Below are positions 36,782 to 44,827 of a DNA stretch of 64,000 bases, piece by piece. The stretch's first letter is position 1. Each line of letters opens with the position of its first letter. Made by a program: the position numbers and the translations under genes. Origin of the DNA: G965207335 sp965222825. GTDB lineage: Bacteria > Pseudomonadota > Gammaproteobacteria > PS1 > Pseudothioglobaceae. The notes under the pieces are model-generated. The model was given only the letters and a program-made list of their open reading frames with translations. It was not told where the DNA came from and ran no database searches. The stretch covers positions 310,001 through 374,000 of the forward strand of contig OZ244964.1 in assembly GCA_965222825.1 (NCBI GenBank). Direction: 5' to 3'.

Positions 36782-36971
36782 CTATCCAATACATTTGAAT
36801 TGCTTCTAAGATTCTTTCGTTTGATTTATTTGGCTCATCAACAAAGCCTTCTAGGTTACAAACCCAACTATGTAAGTCAGTAAAGCGAATAGTTTTAGGG
36901 TCAATATCTGGATATTTTTCATCTAGTGCTATTGCTATATCCAAAGAATCAATCCAGTGCAGATTATCCAT
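36768..36971 (-). CDS. iscX: Fe-S cluster assembly accessory protein IscX (YfhJ)
   Basis: Encodes 67 residues that align end to end with E. coli IscX: LHWIDSLDIAIAL, KYPDIDPKTIRFTDLHSWV and the NERILEAIQMYWIDE ending. IscX binds IscS and ferrous iron and tunes cluster synthesis. Normally it closes the isc operon; here it is alone with tolB, overlapping its start by 14 nt, so the two are probably cotranscribed. Confidence 0.92.
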   Translation of the reverse strand: MDNLHWIDSLDIAIALDEKYPDIDPKTIRFTDLHSWVCNLEGFVDEPNKSNERILEAIQMYWIDEKD

Positions 36972-37143
36972 AATAAAAATATTTTAAAAATTTGATGCTA
37001 TATTATATCAATTTAAGAGTGTTTATAAATTAAGATTTAAAAATAACTATTATTTTTTATAGTTTCTAAATACTACGCAGGAAGCTATTAATAATTATGA
37101 TAAAATTCTGTGTTTATAATTTAAATTTATCTTAGTTTAATAT

Positions 37144-37740
37144 ATGAAAAACTTTCGTAAATATTTTATAGCTGGATTATTGGTATGGGTGCCTTTAGGG
37201 CTTACTTTTATTGTCTTAAAACTACTAATAGCACTTATTGATAATATAGTCCCTAATGCTTATAAAATAGCATATTTATTTAATATAAATATTCCTGGGA
37301 CTGGGGTATTATTAGTTATTATTATAGTTTTTGTTACTGGTTTATTAACTAGTAATTACTTAGGCAGTAAAATGCTTAATTATTGGAATAAATTATTAAA
37401 TAAGATACCAATAGTTAGGATAATTTATAATGCTATTAAACAAATATCCGATACGGTGCTTAGTAATTCTGGTAATAGTTTTAAAAAAGTAGTATTAGTA
37501 GAATACCCCAGAAAAGGCTTGTGGACAATAGCTTTTTTAACTGGCAATTATCATGGTGAGGCAGAAAAAATTATTGGAGATACTATAATTAATGTTTATA
37601 TACCAACTACACCTAACCCTACTTCTGGATTTTTTATAATGTTGCCAAAAAAAGATGTTAAAGAATTACAAATGAGTGTTGATGACGCCCTAAAATTAAT
37701 TATTTCTGGTGGCATAGTTATACCACAAGAAGATAAATAA
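37144..37740 (+). CDS. DUF502 family inner membrane protein
   Basis: Encodes 198 residues. Two membrane helices are visible (about 5-28 and 48-70), the second followed by GSKMLNYWNKLLNKIPIVRIIYNAIKQISDT, the family core. The C-terminal cytoplasmic region includes VYIPTTPNPTSGFFIMLP, also characteristic. Function is unknown. Location 9 nt before aspS is a conserved association. Confidence 0.88.
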   Translation: MKNFRKYFIAGLLVWVPLGLTFIVLKLLIALIDNIVPNAYKIAYLFNINIPGTGVLLVIIIVFVTGLLTSNYLGSKMLNYWNKLLNKIPIVRIIYNAIKQISDTVLSNSGNSFKKVVLVEYPRKGLWTIAFLTGNYHGEAEKIIGDTIINVYIPTTPNPTSGFFIMLPKKDVKELQMSVDDALKLIISGGIVIPQEDK

Positions 37741-37749
37741 AAATTATAA

Positions 37750-39510
37750 ATGAGAACAAATTATTGTGGTGATATATCCACTAAAAATATAGACATAAAT
37801 GTTAGCATAGCAGGTTGGGTTAATAGAAGACGCGACCATGGCGGAGTAATATTTTTGGATATTCGTGATAATACAGGCATAGTCCAAGTAGTAGTTAATC
37901 CTGGTGATAAAACTATATTTGCCATAGCAGAAAAAATTCGCTCTGAATATGTTCTTAAAATATCAGGCAAGGTAATTAAAAGAGATTTTGATATGATAAA
38001 CCCTAAATTAGCAACTGGTAAAATTGAAATTATAGCTAGTAATATCAATGTTATTAACAAGGCAAAACCAATGCCATTCCAGATAGATGATAACAATATA
38101 TCAGAAGAAGTTCGCCTAAAATATCGCTACCTAGACCTAAGACGAAATAATATGCAAAACAAGTTAAAACTTCGCTCTAAAGTTACGCATTTTATTCGTA
38201 ATTTTATGGAATATAGAGACTTTTTAGATATAGAAACTCCATTTTTAACAAAGGCAACTCCAGAGGGTGCTAGAGATTATTTAGTGCCATCTAGGACTAA
38301 TGCAGGTGCTTTTTTTGCACTACCACAATCACCACAAATATTTAAACAATTATTAATGATGTCAGGGTTTGAAAAATACTATCAAATAGTTAAATGCTTC
38401 CGTGATGAAGATCTAAGAACAGATAGACAACCAGAATTTACCCAACTAGATATAGAAATGTCATTTATAGAACAAGATGAAATAATAGACTTAACAGAGG
38501 ATATGATTAGGAAATTATTTAACTATAGTATTGGCGTTAAGCTAGATACAAAATTTTTAAAACTAAGTTATCAACAAGCAATATCAAAATATGGCGTAGA
38601 TAGACCAGATATGCGTATTGAGTTAGAATTAGTAGAAATTAGTGATTTAGTTAAAAATATTAATTTTAAGGTATTCGCACTACCAGCTGGCGATAAAAAC
38701 AGCCGTGTAGTAGCATTAAAAGTGCCAAATGCTGCTAGTTTAAGCCGCAAAGAAATTGACAACTATACCAAATTTGTTGCTATTTATGGTGCTAAAGGTT
38801 TGGCTTATATAAAACTAAATGATGATGGCTTACAATCACCTATTTTAAAATTTATCCCAGATAGTGTAGTAAATGAAATAATAAATAGAAGCAATGCTAA
38901 AAATGGTGATATTATATTTTTTGGTGCTGATAAAAGCAAAATAGTCAATGAATCCTTAGGTAATTTACGCGATAAGTTAGGCAAAGACTTAAACCTATAT
39001 ACTACTAATTGGGCACCTGTATGGATAATTAACTTTCCAATGTTTGAGCGAGTTGATAATAAACTAAATGCACTCCATCACCCTTTCACTGCACCTAGTA
39101 TTAGTTTAGATGAACTAAAAAATACCAATAGCGATGATTATACTAATATTACCTCTAAGGCCTATGATTTAGTGATAAATGGCAGTGAAATAGGTGGTGG
39201 CTCGGTGCGTATTCATAACTCTAATATGCAAAAACAAGTATTTAAAATACTAAATATCAGCGATGATGAAGCCAATGATAAATTTGGTTTTTTGCTAAAT
39301 GCCCTAGATTATGGCTGCCCTACTCACGGGGGTATAGCATTTGGTATTGATAGGCTTATAATGCTACTTAGTAATAGCAACTCTATTCGTGAGGTAATAG
39401 CATTTCCAAAAACACAAACAGCAACTTGTTTATTAACAAACGCCCCTGCTAGTGTTTCTAAGGTGCAATTAGATGAATTAAATATTAAATTAAAAAATAA
39501 TAAACAATAG
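37750..39510 (+). CDS. aspS: Aspartyl-tRNA synthetase
   Basis: Encodes 586 residues (E. coli 590). The N-terminal OB-fold anticodon domain includes AGWVNRRRDHGGVIFLDIRD. Class II motifs are present: motif 1 around FLDIETPFLTKATPEGARDY, motif 2 at CFRDEDLRTDRQPEFTQLDIE, motif 3 at GIAFGIDRLIMLL. The bacterial GAD insert domain lies between motifs 2 and 3. Whether it also charges tRNA-Asn depends on the presence of AsnS and GatCAB, not visible here. Confidence 0.96.
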   Translation: MRTNYCGDISTKNIDINVSIAGWVNRRRDHGGVIFLDIRDNTGIVQVVVNPGDKTIFAIAEKIRSEYVLKISGKVIKRDFDMINPKLATGKIEIIASNINVINKAKPMPFQIDDNNISEEVRLKYRYLDLRRNNMQNKLKLRSKVTHFIRNFMEYRDFLDIETPFLTKATPEGARDYLVPSRTNAGAFFALPQSPQIFKQLLMMSGFEKYYQIVKCFRDEDLRTDRQPEFTQLDIEMSFIEQDEIIDLTEDMIRKLFNYSIGVKLDTKFLKLSYQQAISKYGVDRPDMRIELELVEISDLVKNINFKVFALPAGDKNSRVVALKVPNAASLSRKEIDNYTKFVAIYGAKGLAYIKLNDDGLQSPILKFIPDSVVNEIINRSNAKNGDIIFFGADKSKIVNESLGNLRDKLGKDLNLYTTNWAPVWIINFPMFERVDNKLNALHHPFTAPSISLDELKNTNSDDYTNITSKAYDLVINGSEIGGGSVRIHNSNMQKQVFKILNISDDEANDKFGFLLNALDYGCPTHGGIAFGIDRLIMLLSNSNSIREVIAFPKTQTATCLLTNAPASVSKVQLDELNIKLKNNKQ

Positions 39511-39514
39511 ATTT

Positions 39515-39590
39515 GGGTTGTTAGCTCAATTGGTAGAGCATCGGACTCTTAATCCGCTGGTCCAGGGTTCGAGCCCCTGACAACCCACCA
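39515..39590 (+). tRNA. tRNA-Lys (anticodon CUU)
   Basis: A complete 76-nt cloverleaf: acceptor GGGTTGT pairs with ACAACCC, the D-arm has AGCTCAATTGGTAGAGC, the anticodon loop CTCTTAA gives anticodon CTT. The T-arm is GGGTTCGAGCCC, and CCA is encoded. It begins 4 nt after the aspS stop, so it probably shares that transcript. Confidence 0.97.
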
Positions 39591-39645
39591 TATTAATTAA
39601 TTCTTTTTTCCTTTTATTCAGCAATTTAAAAGTTATATTTATTTT

Positions 39646-39674
39646 TTGACTTGTAATTATATTAATAATAATTT
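39646..39674 (+). promoter_or_regulatory. Candidate promoter upstream of the small ORF at 39733
   Basis: TTGACT (39646-39651) and TAATTT (39669-39674) are separated by 17 nt, a good sigma-70 arrangement, about 50 nt upstream of the GTG start. Confidence 0.4.
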
Positions 39675-39732
39675 TATGGTATATTTAGGATGTAAATTAA
39701 ATTTAGGTGACAATAACAAAAGAAGTATGTAA

Positions 39733-39948
39733 GTGACTTTAATAGATAATTTAGTACGCGTTAATGATGAACCTAGGGTAAGGATAAAGGTTGCGGCAGA
39801 TTACTCATTTAATAATGAAATTTTTCAAATAAGAGCTTACAAGCAAGGAGATACACGAATAACTAAAGGGCAGACACAAAACATTCAAATTGATAGAAAT
39901 ACAGCAATACAAATAGTTGGCTATTTAAAAGAATTCATCCAGAGATAA
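39733..39948 (+). CDS. Small hypothetical protein, possible PC4/YdbC-like nucleic-acid binder
   Basis: Encodes 71 residues from a GTG; the spaced promoter-like sequence and codon use support it being real. I do not recognise it. The pattern IRAYKQGDTRITKGQTQNIQID, then a helix TAIQIVGYLKEFIQ, suggests two or three strands followed by a helix, loosely like PC4-fold single-strand DNA-binding proteins. It stands alone between tRNA-Lys and a mobile repeat. Confidence 0.45.
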   Translation: MTLIDNLVRVNDEPRVRIKVAADYSFNNEIFQIRAYKQGDTRITKGQTQNIQIDRNTAIQIVGYLKEFIQR

Positions 39949-40144
39949 GGGAACGCTACTAATAAATTTAGGTGTTAGTATGTGTGAATTAATAAAAAAT
40001 TAGCATAATAAATATGGCTTTATAAAAAGAAAACTTACCAAAATAGTAAGTTAATAATTTTAAAATGATAGAAAATATAGTATATTATTACCCAAATATA
40101 ATTAAATGAAAAATACCTTAACAAATAACTCCAAGAAATAACTT

Positions 40145-40304
40145 GAGGCTGTTGCACAGTGGCAAAGAATAAATAAAATCTGCTAAAATATTTGTGTTTT
40201 AGGCATAAAATGTAGTTCCTAGTGCCTCTAAGGGCAAATTTTATAACAAAAAACACGGATATTTGAGTTATTTTTAGAATTTTAAGCTACCGTGCAACAG
40301 TCTC
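40145..40304. repeat. Terminal-inverted-repeat mobile repeat, copy B
   Basis: A 160-nt element whose ends GAGGCTGTTGCACAGTGGC and (inverse) GAGACTGTTGCACGGTAGC are imperfect inverted repeats. AACTT flanks it on both sides (40140-40144 and 40305-40309), a 5-bp target duplication. Its body is the reverse complement of copy C at 53234-53391. An apparent small ORF across it is a by-product. The rest of the 39949-40335 gap shows nothing else recognisable. Confidence 0.88.
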
Positions 40305-40335
40305 AACTTATATTTTACTTATTCAAATCTATTAT

Positions 40336-41286
40336 ATGGCAATTACAGATAATATAGAAACAGAACTTAAAAAACAAAATGCTGTTTTGTTATCCCACTA
40401 CTATGTTGCTAGCGAGCTACAAAATTTAGCTGATAATACAAAAGGTATAGTATCTGATTCCTTAGAAATGGCTAGATTTGGCAAAAACTCTGATGCTGAT
40501 ACTTTGCTAATTGCCGGCGTTAGATTTATGGGTGAAACTGCAAAAATACTATCCCCTGAAAAAACTGTTTTGGTATTAGATGATGATGCTACTTGCTCAT
40601 TAGATATATCTTGCCCTGTTGATAAATTTAGCAGTTTTTGTAATCTACATCCAGAGCGAGAAGTAGTAGTTTATGCAAATACCTCAGCAGAAGTAAAAGC
40701 AATATCAGACTGGGTAGTAACCTCAGGTAGTGCAATAAGTGTAGTCAAGCATTTAACAGAAAATGGTAAAAAAATTATTTGGGCACCAGATAAACACTTA
40801 GGTGATTATGTTAAAAAACAAACTAATGCTGATATGATAATTTGGGATGGTGCTTGTATTGTCCACGAGGGCTTTAAAAAAGATGCCCTACTACAATTAA
40901 AAAATAACAACCCAGATGCAGCTATTTTAGTGCATCCAGAATCACCAAAAGAAATAATAGCCTTAGCGGATGTAGTAGGCTCAACTACTGCTTTGATAAA
41001 GGCAGTAGTAACAAGAAGTGAGGATAAATTTATAGTTGCTACTGATAATGGTATTTTCTATAAAATGCACCAAGCGGCACCAAATAAGACTTTTATGGAA
41101 GCACCAAATATGGGCATAAGTGCTACTTGTGAGAGTTGTGCTCATTGTAAATGGATGGCGATGAATACCCTAGAAAAATGCCTTAATGTGCTAAAAAATA
41201 AAACTAATAAAATTAGTATAAATGCTGATATTATCAAAAAAGCACAACAGCCTATAAACCGTTTATTAAACTTTACAAAAAAATAA
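40336..41286 (+). CDS. nadA: Quinolinate synthase
   Basis: Encodes 316 residues. Motifs include LSHYYVASELQNLAD near the N-terminus and the three Fe-S ligands: a Cys in DDATCSLDISCP, a Cys in WDGACIVHEGF and a Cys in the CESCAHCKWM cluster. The 4Fe-4S enzyme condenses iminoaspartate with dihydroxyacetone phosphate to quinolinate, the first stage of NAD synthesis. With nadE at 30-32 kb it indicates de novo NAD synthesis; nadB and nadC are not in the window. Confidence 0.95.
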   Translation: MAITDNIETELKKQNAVLLSHYYVASELQNLADNTKGIVSDSLEMARFGKNSDADTLLIAGVRFMGETAKILSPEKTVLVLDDDATCSLDISCPVDKFSSFCNLHPEREVVVYANTSAEVKAISDWVVTSGSAISVVKHLTENGKKIIWAPDKHLGDYVKKQTNADMIIWDGACIVHEGFKKDALLQLKNNNPDAAILVHPESPKEIIALADVVGSTTALIKAVVTRSEDKFIVATDNGIFYKMHQAAPNKTFMEAPNMGISATCESCAHCKWMAMNTLEKCLNVLKNKTNKISINADIIKKAQQPINRLLNFTKK

Positions 41287-41309
41287 ATAAATTATTATAA
41301 AAAATACTA

Positions 41310-41315
41310 TATAAT
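41310..41315 (+). promoter_or_regulatory. Candidate -10 box of metK
   Basis: A perfect TATAAT stands 12 nt upstream of the riboswitch, placing the transcript start near 41322. No good -35 is seen at the expected distance. Confidence 0.4.
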
Positions 41316-41326
41316 AACATCTTAAA

Positions 41327-41377
41327 CAGTGCTGATTTGACCCGATTGCTAGCACTTAAAATTTCAAGCTAAAGTAG
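41327..41377 (+). ncRNA. SAM-II-type riboswitch (SAM-V is an alternative)
   Basis: The P1 stem AGTGCT (41328-41333) pairs perfectly with AGCACT (41351-41356). The loop reads GATTTGACC then TTGC, and the downstream pseudoknot strand carries GCTAAAG. These conserved bases and spacings match the SAM-II consensus, as I remember it from the Sargasso Sea metX aptamer. It sits about 55 nt upstream of metK, the gene for SAM synthesis, so feedback on translation is the expected role. No covariance search was run. Confidence 0.78.
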
Positions 41378-41432
41378 GACATATAATTCAGCTCTATTTT
41401 GGTTATTTTTCTTGTTTTATGGAGTTAATTAT

Positions 41433-42569
41433 ATGATTTTTACCTCAGAGTCTGTAAGTGCAGGTCATCCTGATAAAATATGCGATCAAATATCTGATGC
41501 AATTCTAGATGCTATATTAACAAAAGATAAAAACGCTAGAGTAGCAATAGAAACATTAGTTAAAGATAATAATGTTGTCTTAGCAGGAGAGGCTACTACT
41601 ACTGCTGATATTGATTTTGAAGCTATCACCAGAAATACTATTAATGAAATAGGCTATAACGATGATATATATGGTTTTAATGGTAATACTTGTATAATAA
41701 CTAATCTAGTTGGTAAACAATCATTAGACATATCTCAAGGCGTAGATAAAAGCACAAATAAGGAGCAAGGTGCAGGCGACCAAGGTTTAATGTTTGGTTA
41801 TGCTTGTGATGAAACTTTTGAGCTTATGCCAGCACCTATTATGTATGCTCATAAATTAGTGAGAAAACAAGCAGAATTATTACATAACAAGACTATTAGT
41901 TGGCTAAGACCAGATGCTAAAAGCCAAGTTAGTTGTATATATGAAAATAATAAAGTAGTTGCTATTGATGCTGTGGTTTTATCCAGCCAACACGACGAGG
42001 GCATAGCTAGAAATGATTTGGTAGAGGCTATTATGGAGAACATTATTAAACCAGTATTGCCTGATAATTTATTAACTAAACGCACTAAATTTCATATTAA
42101 TCCTACTGGTAATTTTGTAATAGGTGGTCCGGTTGGGGATGCTGGACTTACTGGACGAAAAATTATAGTAGATACTTATGGTGGTATGGCAAGACACGGT
42201 GGCGGTGCATTTTCTGGTAAAGACCCATCTAAGGTTGATAGAAGTGCAGCTTATGGTGCGAGATATGTTGCTAAAAATATTGTAGCAGCAGGCTTAGCGT
42301 CTAGGTGTGAAATACAAATATCTTATGCCATAGGCGTTGCTAAACCTACAAGTATTGGCATTAATACCTTTAATACTGCCACTATTGATGAAAGCACTAT
42401 TAGACAATTAGTTAGACAACACTTTGATTTAAAACCAGAGGGTTTAATAACTATGCTTGACCTTAAAAGACCAATTTATAAACAAACTGCAAGTTATGGG
42501 CATTTTGGTAGAAATGAAGCCAATATTAGCTGGGAAAAAATCAATAAAGTTCATTTATTAGTGCATTAA
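41433..42569 (+). CDS. metK: S-adenosylmethionine synthetase
   Basis: Encodes 378 residues from the ATG at 41433, which has GGAG 8 nt upstream; an in-frame ATG at 41418 or earlier would add residues absent from the family. The N-terminus reads [20 protein letters not shown]. The family hexapeptide is GAGDQG, and [16 protein letters not shown] is the phosphate-binding loop. It makes SAM from methionine and ATP. The riboswitch upstream suggests product control. Confidence 0.97.
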   Translation: MIFTSESVSAGHPDKICDQISDAILDAILTKDKNARVAIETLVKDNNVVLAGEATTTADIDFEAITRNTINEIGYNDDIYGFNGNTCIITNLVGKQSLDISQGVDKSTNKEQGAGDQGLMFGYACDETFELMPAPIMYAHKLVRKQAELLHNKTISWLRPDAKSQVSCIYENNKVVAIDAVVLSSQHDEGIARNDLVEAIMENIIKPVLPDNLLTKRTKFHINPTGNFVIGGPVGDAGLTGRKIIVDTYGGMARHGGGAFSGKDPSKVDRSAAYGARYVAKNIVAAGLASRCEIQISYAIGVAKPTSIGINTFNTATIDESTIRQLVRQHFDLKPEGLITMLDLKRPIYKQTASYGHFGRNEANISWEKINKVHLLVH

Positions 42570-42590
42570 CCCACAAATCTAATTTGCGGG
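42570..42590 (+). terminator. Hairpin directly after metK (weak intrinsic terminator)
   Basis: CCCACAAAT-CTA-ATTTGCGGG begins on the base after the metK stop and forms a nine-base-pair stem with one A-C mismatch, followed by TATTTAATTTT. The same 22 bases recur at 44805-44826 next to uvrB. Confidence 0.5.
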
Positions 42591-42612
42591 TATTTAATTT
42601 TAACATTTTTTA

Positions 42613-42640
42613 TTGTTTTATAGGTATCTTATGCTATAAT
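42613..42640 (+). promoter_or_regulatory. Promoter of the ahcY riboswitch transcript
   Basis: TTGTTT (42613-42618), a 16-nt spacer and an extended -10 TGCTATAAT (42632-42640) make a strong sigma-70 candidate. The expected start near 42647 is just before the first riboswitch stem. Confidence 0.6.
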
Positions 42641-42648
42641 TCTATACT

Positions 42649-42706
42649 TGCCAAGGGGCGTTGCATTAGATTTTTCTAACAGGCTTGGTAATAAAAACTA
42701 CGCTCA
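42649..42706 (+). ncRNA. S-adenosylhomocysteine (SAH) riboswitch
   Basis: P1 CCAAG (42651-42655) pairs with CTTGG (42684-42688). The conserved GGGGCGTTGCA follows P1, a small TTAG/CTAA hairpin comes next, then CAGG. A downstream ACGCTC pairs with GGGCGT as the pseudoknot. This is the SAH riboswitch layout, and the next gene is ahcY, its usual target. SAH binding is expected to turn expression on. Confidence 0.88.
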
Positions 42707-42739
42707 TTTTTCATTTTTTTAATATATTAAGGAAATAAA

Positions 42740-44125
42740 ATGAGTAATTCAACGATTAAAAGTAATAACTACAAGATAGCTGATATTTCTTTAGCTGAAT
42801 TTGGACGCTTAGAGATTGAAATAGCTGAGCAAGAGATGCCTGCTCTTATGGCGCTTAGAAAAAAATACCAAAACAAGAAACCGCTAAAAGGGGCAAAAAT
42901 ACTAGGTTGTATTCATATGACAGTGCAAACAGCAGTGCTAATGGAGACTCTGGTTGCACTAGGTGCTGAGCTTAGATGGTCGTCTTGTAATATTTTTTCA
43001 ACCCAAGACCACGCAGCGGCAGCTATGGTTAGTGCTAATATTCCTACCTTTGCTTGGAAGGGTGAAACTGAGGCAGAATTTTTGTGGTGTATAGAGCAAA
43101 CTATATTAGTAAACAATAAACCTTGGGATGCTAATATGGTGCTTGATGATGGTGGCGATCTTAGTCAAATGTTACACGAAAAATATCCTACTATGCTTGA
43201 TAAAATACACGGTATTAGCGAAGAAACCACAACTGGTGTGCATAGATTATTACAAATGTTAGCAGAAAAAAAGCTCAAAGTGCCTGTTATTAATGTCAAT
43301 GATTCCATAACTAAAAGCAAGAATGATAACAAATACGGTTGCAGGCATAGTTTAAATGATGCTATAAAACGGGCAACAGATATGTTATTATCGGGTAGAA
43401 AGGCTCTGGTAATAGGTTATGGCGATGTTGGTAAAGGCTCAGCAGCTAGTCTTAGACAAGAAGGTATGATAGTTAAAATATCAGAAATAGACCCTATTTG
43501 TGCAATGCAAGCTTGTATGGATGGCTTTGAAGTAGTATCGCCTTATATAAATGGTGTAAACACAAAATCTGCAAATTGTATTAATAAAAATTTACTTGGC
43601 ACAACTGATTTATTAGTAAGTGCAACTGGTAATGTTAAGGTATGTGATAAATATATGCTTAAATTTATAAAATCTACTGCAATAGTATGCAATATTGGGC
43701 ATTTTGATAATGAGATTGATACTCCATTTATGCGTAAACATTGGCGATGGCAAGAGGTAAAACCACAAGTCCATAGAATATTTAGAAGCAATAATAAAAA
43801 TGATTATTTAATTTTATTATCAGAGGGCAGACTGGTTAATTTAGGCAATGCAACTGGACATCCTAGTCGTGTAATGGATGGCTCATTTAGTAATCAGGTA
43901 TTAGCACAAATTCATTTATACAATAATAAATTTGCTAATCTTTCAAGCACCGACAAAGCCAGTAATATTACCGTTGAAGTGCTACCTAAAAAATTAGATG
44001 AGGAAGTAGCACTAGGTATGGTGCTAGGATTTAATGGGGTTATTACTCAAATGACTGATGAGCAAGCACACTATATTAATACTCCAAAATCTGGTCCTTA
44101 TAAGCCTGATAGCTATAAATACTAA
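42740..44125 (+). CDS. ahcY: Adenosylhomocysteinase
   Basis: Encodes 461 residues with AAGGA upstream. It contains the substrate segment [13 protein letters not shown], the dinucleotide-binding motif [15 protein letters not shown] and the C-terminal PKKLDEEVA with the essential terminal KPDSYKY. It hydrolyses SAH to adenosine and homocysteine, removing the inhibitor made by methyltransferases. It follows metK in the same direction but has its own promoter and riboswitch. Confidence 0.97.
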   Translation: MSNSTIKSNNYKIADISLAEFGRLEIEIAEQEMPALMALRKKYQNKKPLKGAKILGCIHMTVQTAVLMETLVALGAELRWSSCNIFSTQDHAAAAMVSANIPTFAWKGETEAEFLWCIEQTILVNNKPWDANMVLDDGGDLSQMLHEKYPTMLDKIHGISEETTTGVHRLLQMLAEKKLKVPVINVNDSITKSKNDNKYGCRHSLNDAIKRATDMLLSGRKALVIGYGDVGKGSAASLRQEGMIVKISEIDPICAMQACMDGFEVVSPYINGVNTKSANCINKNLLGTTDLLVSATGNVKVCDKYMLKFIKSTAIVCNIGHFDNEIDTPFMRKHWRWQEVKPQVHRIFRSNNKNDYLILLSEGRLVNLGNATGHPSRVMDGSFSNQVLAQIHLYNNKFANLSSTDKASNITVEVLPKKLDEEVALGMVLGFNGVITQMTDEQAHYINTPKSGPYKPDSYKY

Positions 44126-44154
44126 CAATATAGTCCAATGGGGCGAAATTTAAG

Positions 44155-44796
44155 TTATACTCCTCTCTTTTCTCCCCATAGTAATTTATGTAATTGAATT
44201 TGTAGTCTGGCGTTTATATTATTTTTTAAAATCCAATTAGCTAAATCACTAGGCTTTAAAACTTTATACACTGGTGAAAATAACACTTCACAATCAAAGT
44301 TATATTTAGTTAATAAATCTTTAGCCCAGTTAAAATCAGCCCTGTCTGCAAGCACAAATTTAACTTCATCTTTTTGCTTTAAGTATTTTATATTACTTAA
44401 TTTATTGCTCTTATGTTCTGTAGAACTTGGGGTTTTTATATCCATTATAATTCTAACTTTATTATTAACTTGGCTAATATCAATACTACCACTTGTTTCT
44501 AGTGATACTAGGTAATTTTTAGCTGCCAAAACATCTAATAATTTTAAACAATTACTTTGTGCTAAAGGCTCACCGCCTGTAATACAAATAAATTTAGTAT
44601 TGTATTTACTAATCTTTAAAACAATATCATCAACAGTTAACAAATTATTACCCTTAAAAGCATATTCGGTATCACAATAATTACACCGTAGCGGGCAACC
44701 AGTTAAACGCACAAAAACAGTAGGTATGCCTGTTGTAGTTGATTCTCCTTGGATAGAGTAAAAAATTTCATTAATATTTAATCTAACATCTTGCAT
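44155..44796 (-). CDS. queE: 7-carboxy-7-deazaguanine synthase
   Basis: Encodes 213 residues from the ATG at 44796. The radical SAM motif CPLRCNYCDTEYAF is a CX3CX2C type with the flanks typical of QueE, and EIFYSIQGESTTTGIPTVFVRL opens the protein. The GGEPLAQ segment binds SAM. It forms the deazapurine ring on the way to queuosine; queF is in the window at 12.3 kb. It lies 32 nt downstream of uvrB, with a hairpin between. Confidence 0.93.
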   Translation of the reverse strand: MQDVRLNINEIFYSIQGESTTTGIPTVFVRLTGCPLRCNYCDTEYAFKGNNLLTVDDIVLKISKYNTKFICITGGEPLAQSNCLKLLDVLAAKNYLVSLETSGSIDISQVNNKVRIIMDIKTPSSTEHKSNKLSNIKYLKQKDEVKFVLADRADFNWAKDLLTKYNFDCEVLFSPVYKVLKPSDLANWILKNNINARLQIQLHKLLWGEKRGV

Positions 44797-44804
44797 ATTA
44801 TTTT

Positions 44805-44825
44805 CCCACAAATCTAATTTGCGGG
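44805..44825. repeat. Copy of the CCCACAAAT hairpin next to uvrB
   Basis: Identical over 22 bases to the hairpin after metK but in the opposite orientation relative to its gene. It starts 2 nt after the uvrB stop and ends 8 nt before the queE start. It could terminate uvrB transcripts or modulate queE translation. Confidence 0.45.
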
Positions 44826-44827
44826 TT

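Noticed and set aside
40035..40256. Apparent 73-aa ORF, similar in sequence to one at 53103-53402
   Set aside because: Both cross the mobile repeat and share residues only because the repeat is the same DNA; no start signals or coding pattern.
44155..44796. Radical SAM protein as a possible RiPP maturase
   Set aside because: Its length, the CX3CX2C context and the N-terminal IQGEST segment are those of QueE, and no precursor is nearby.
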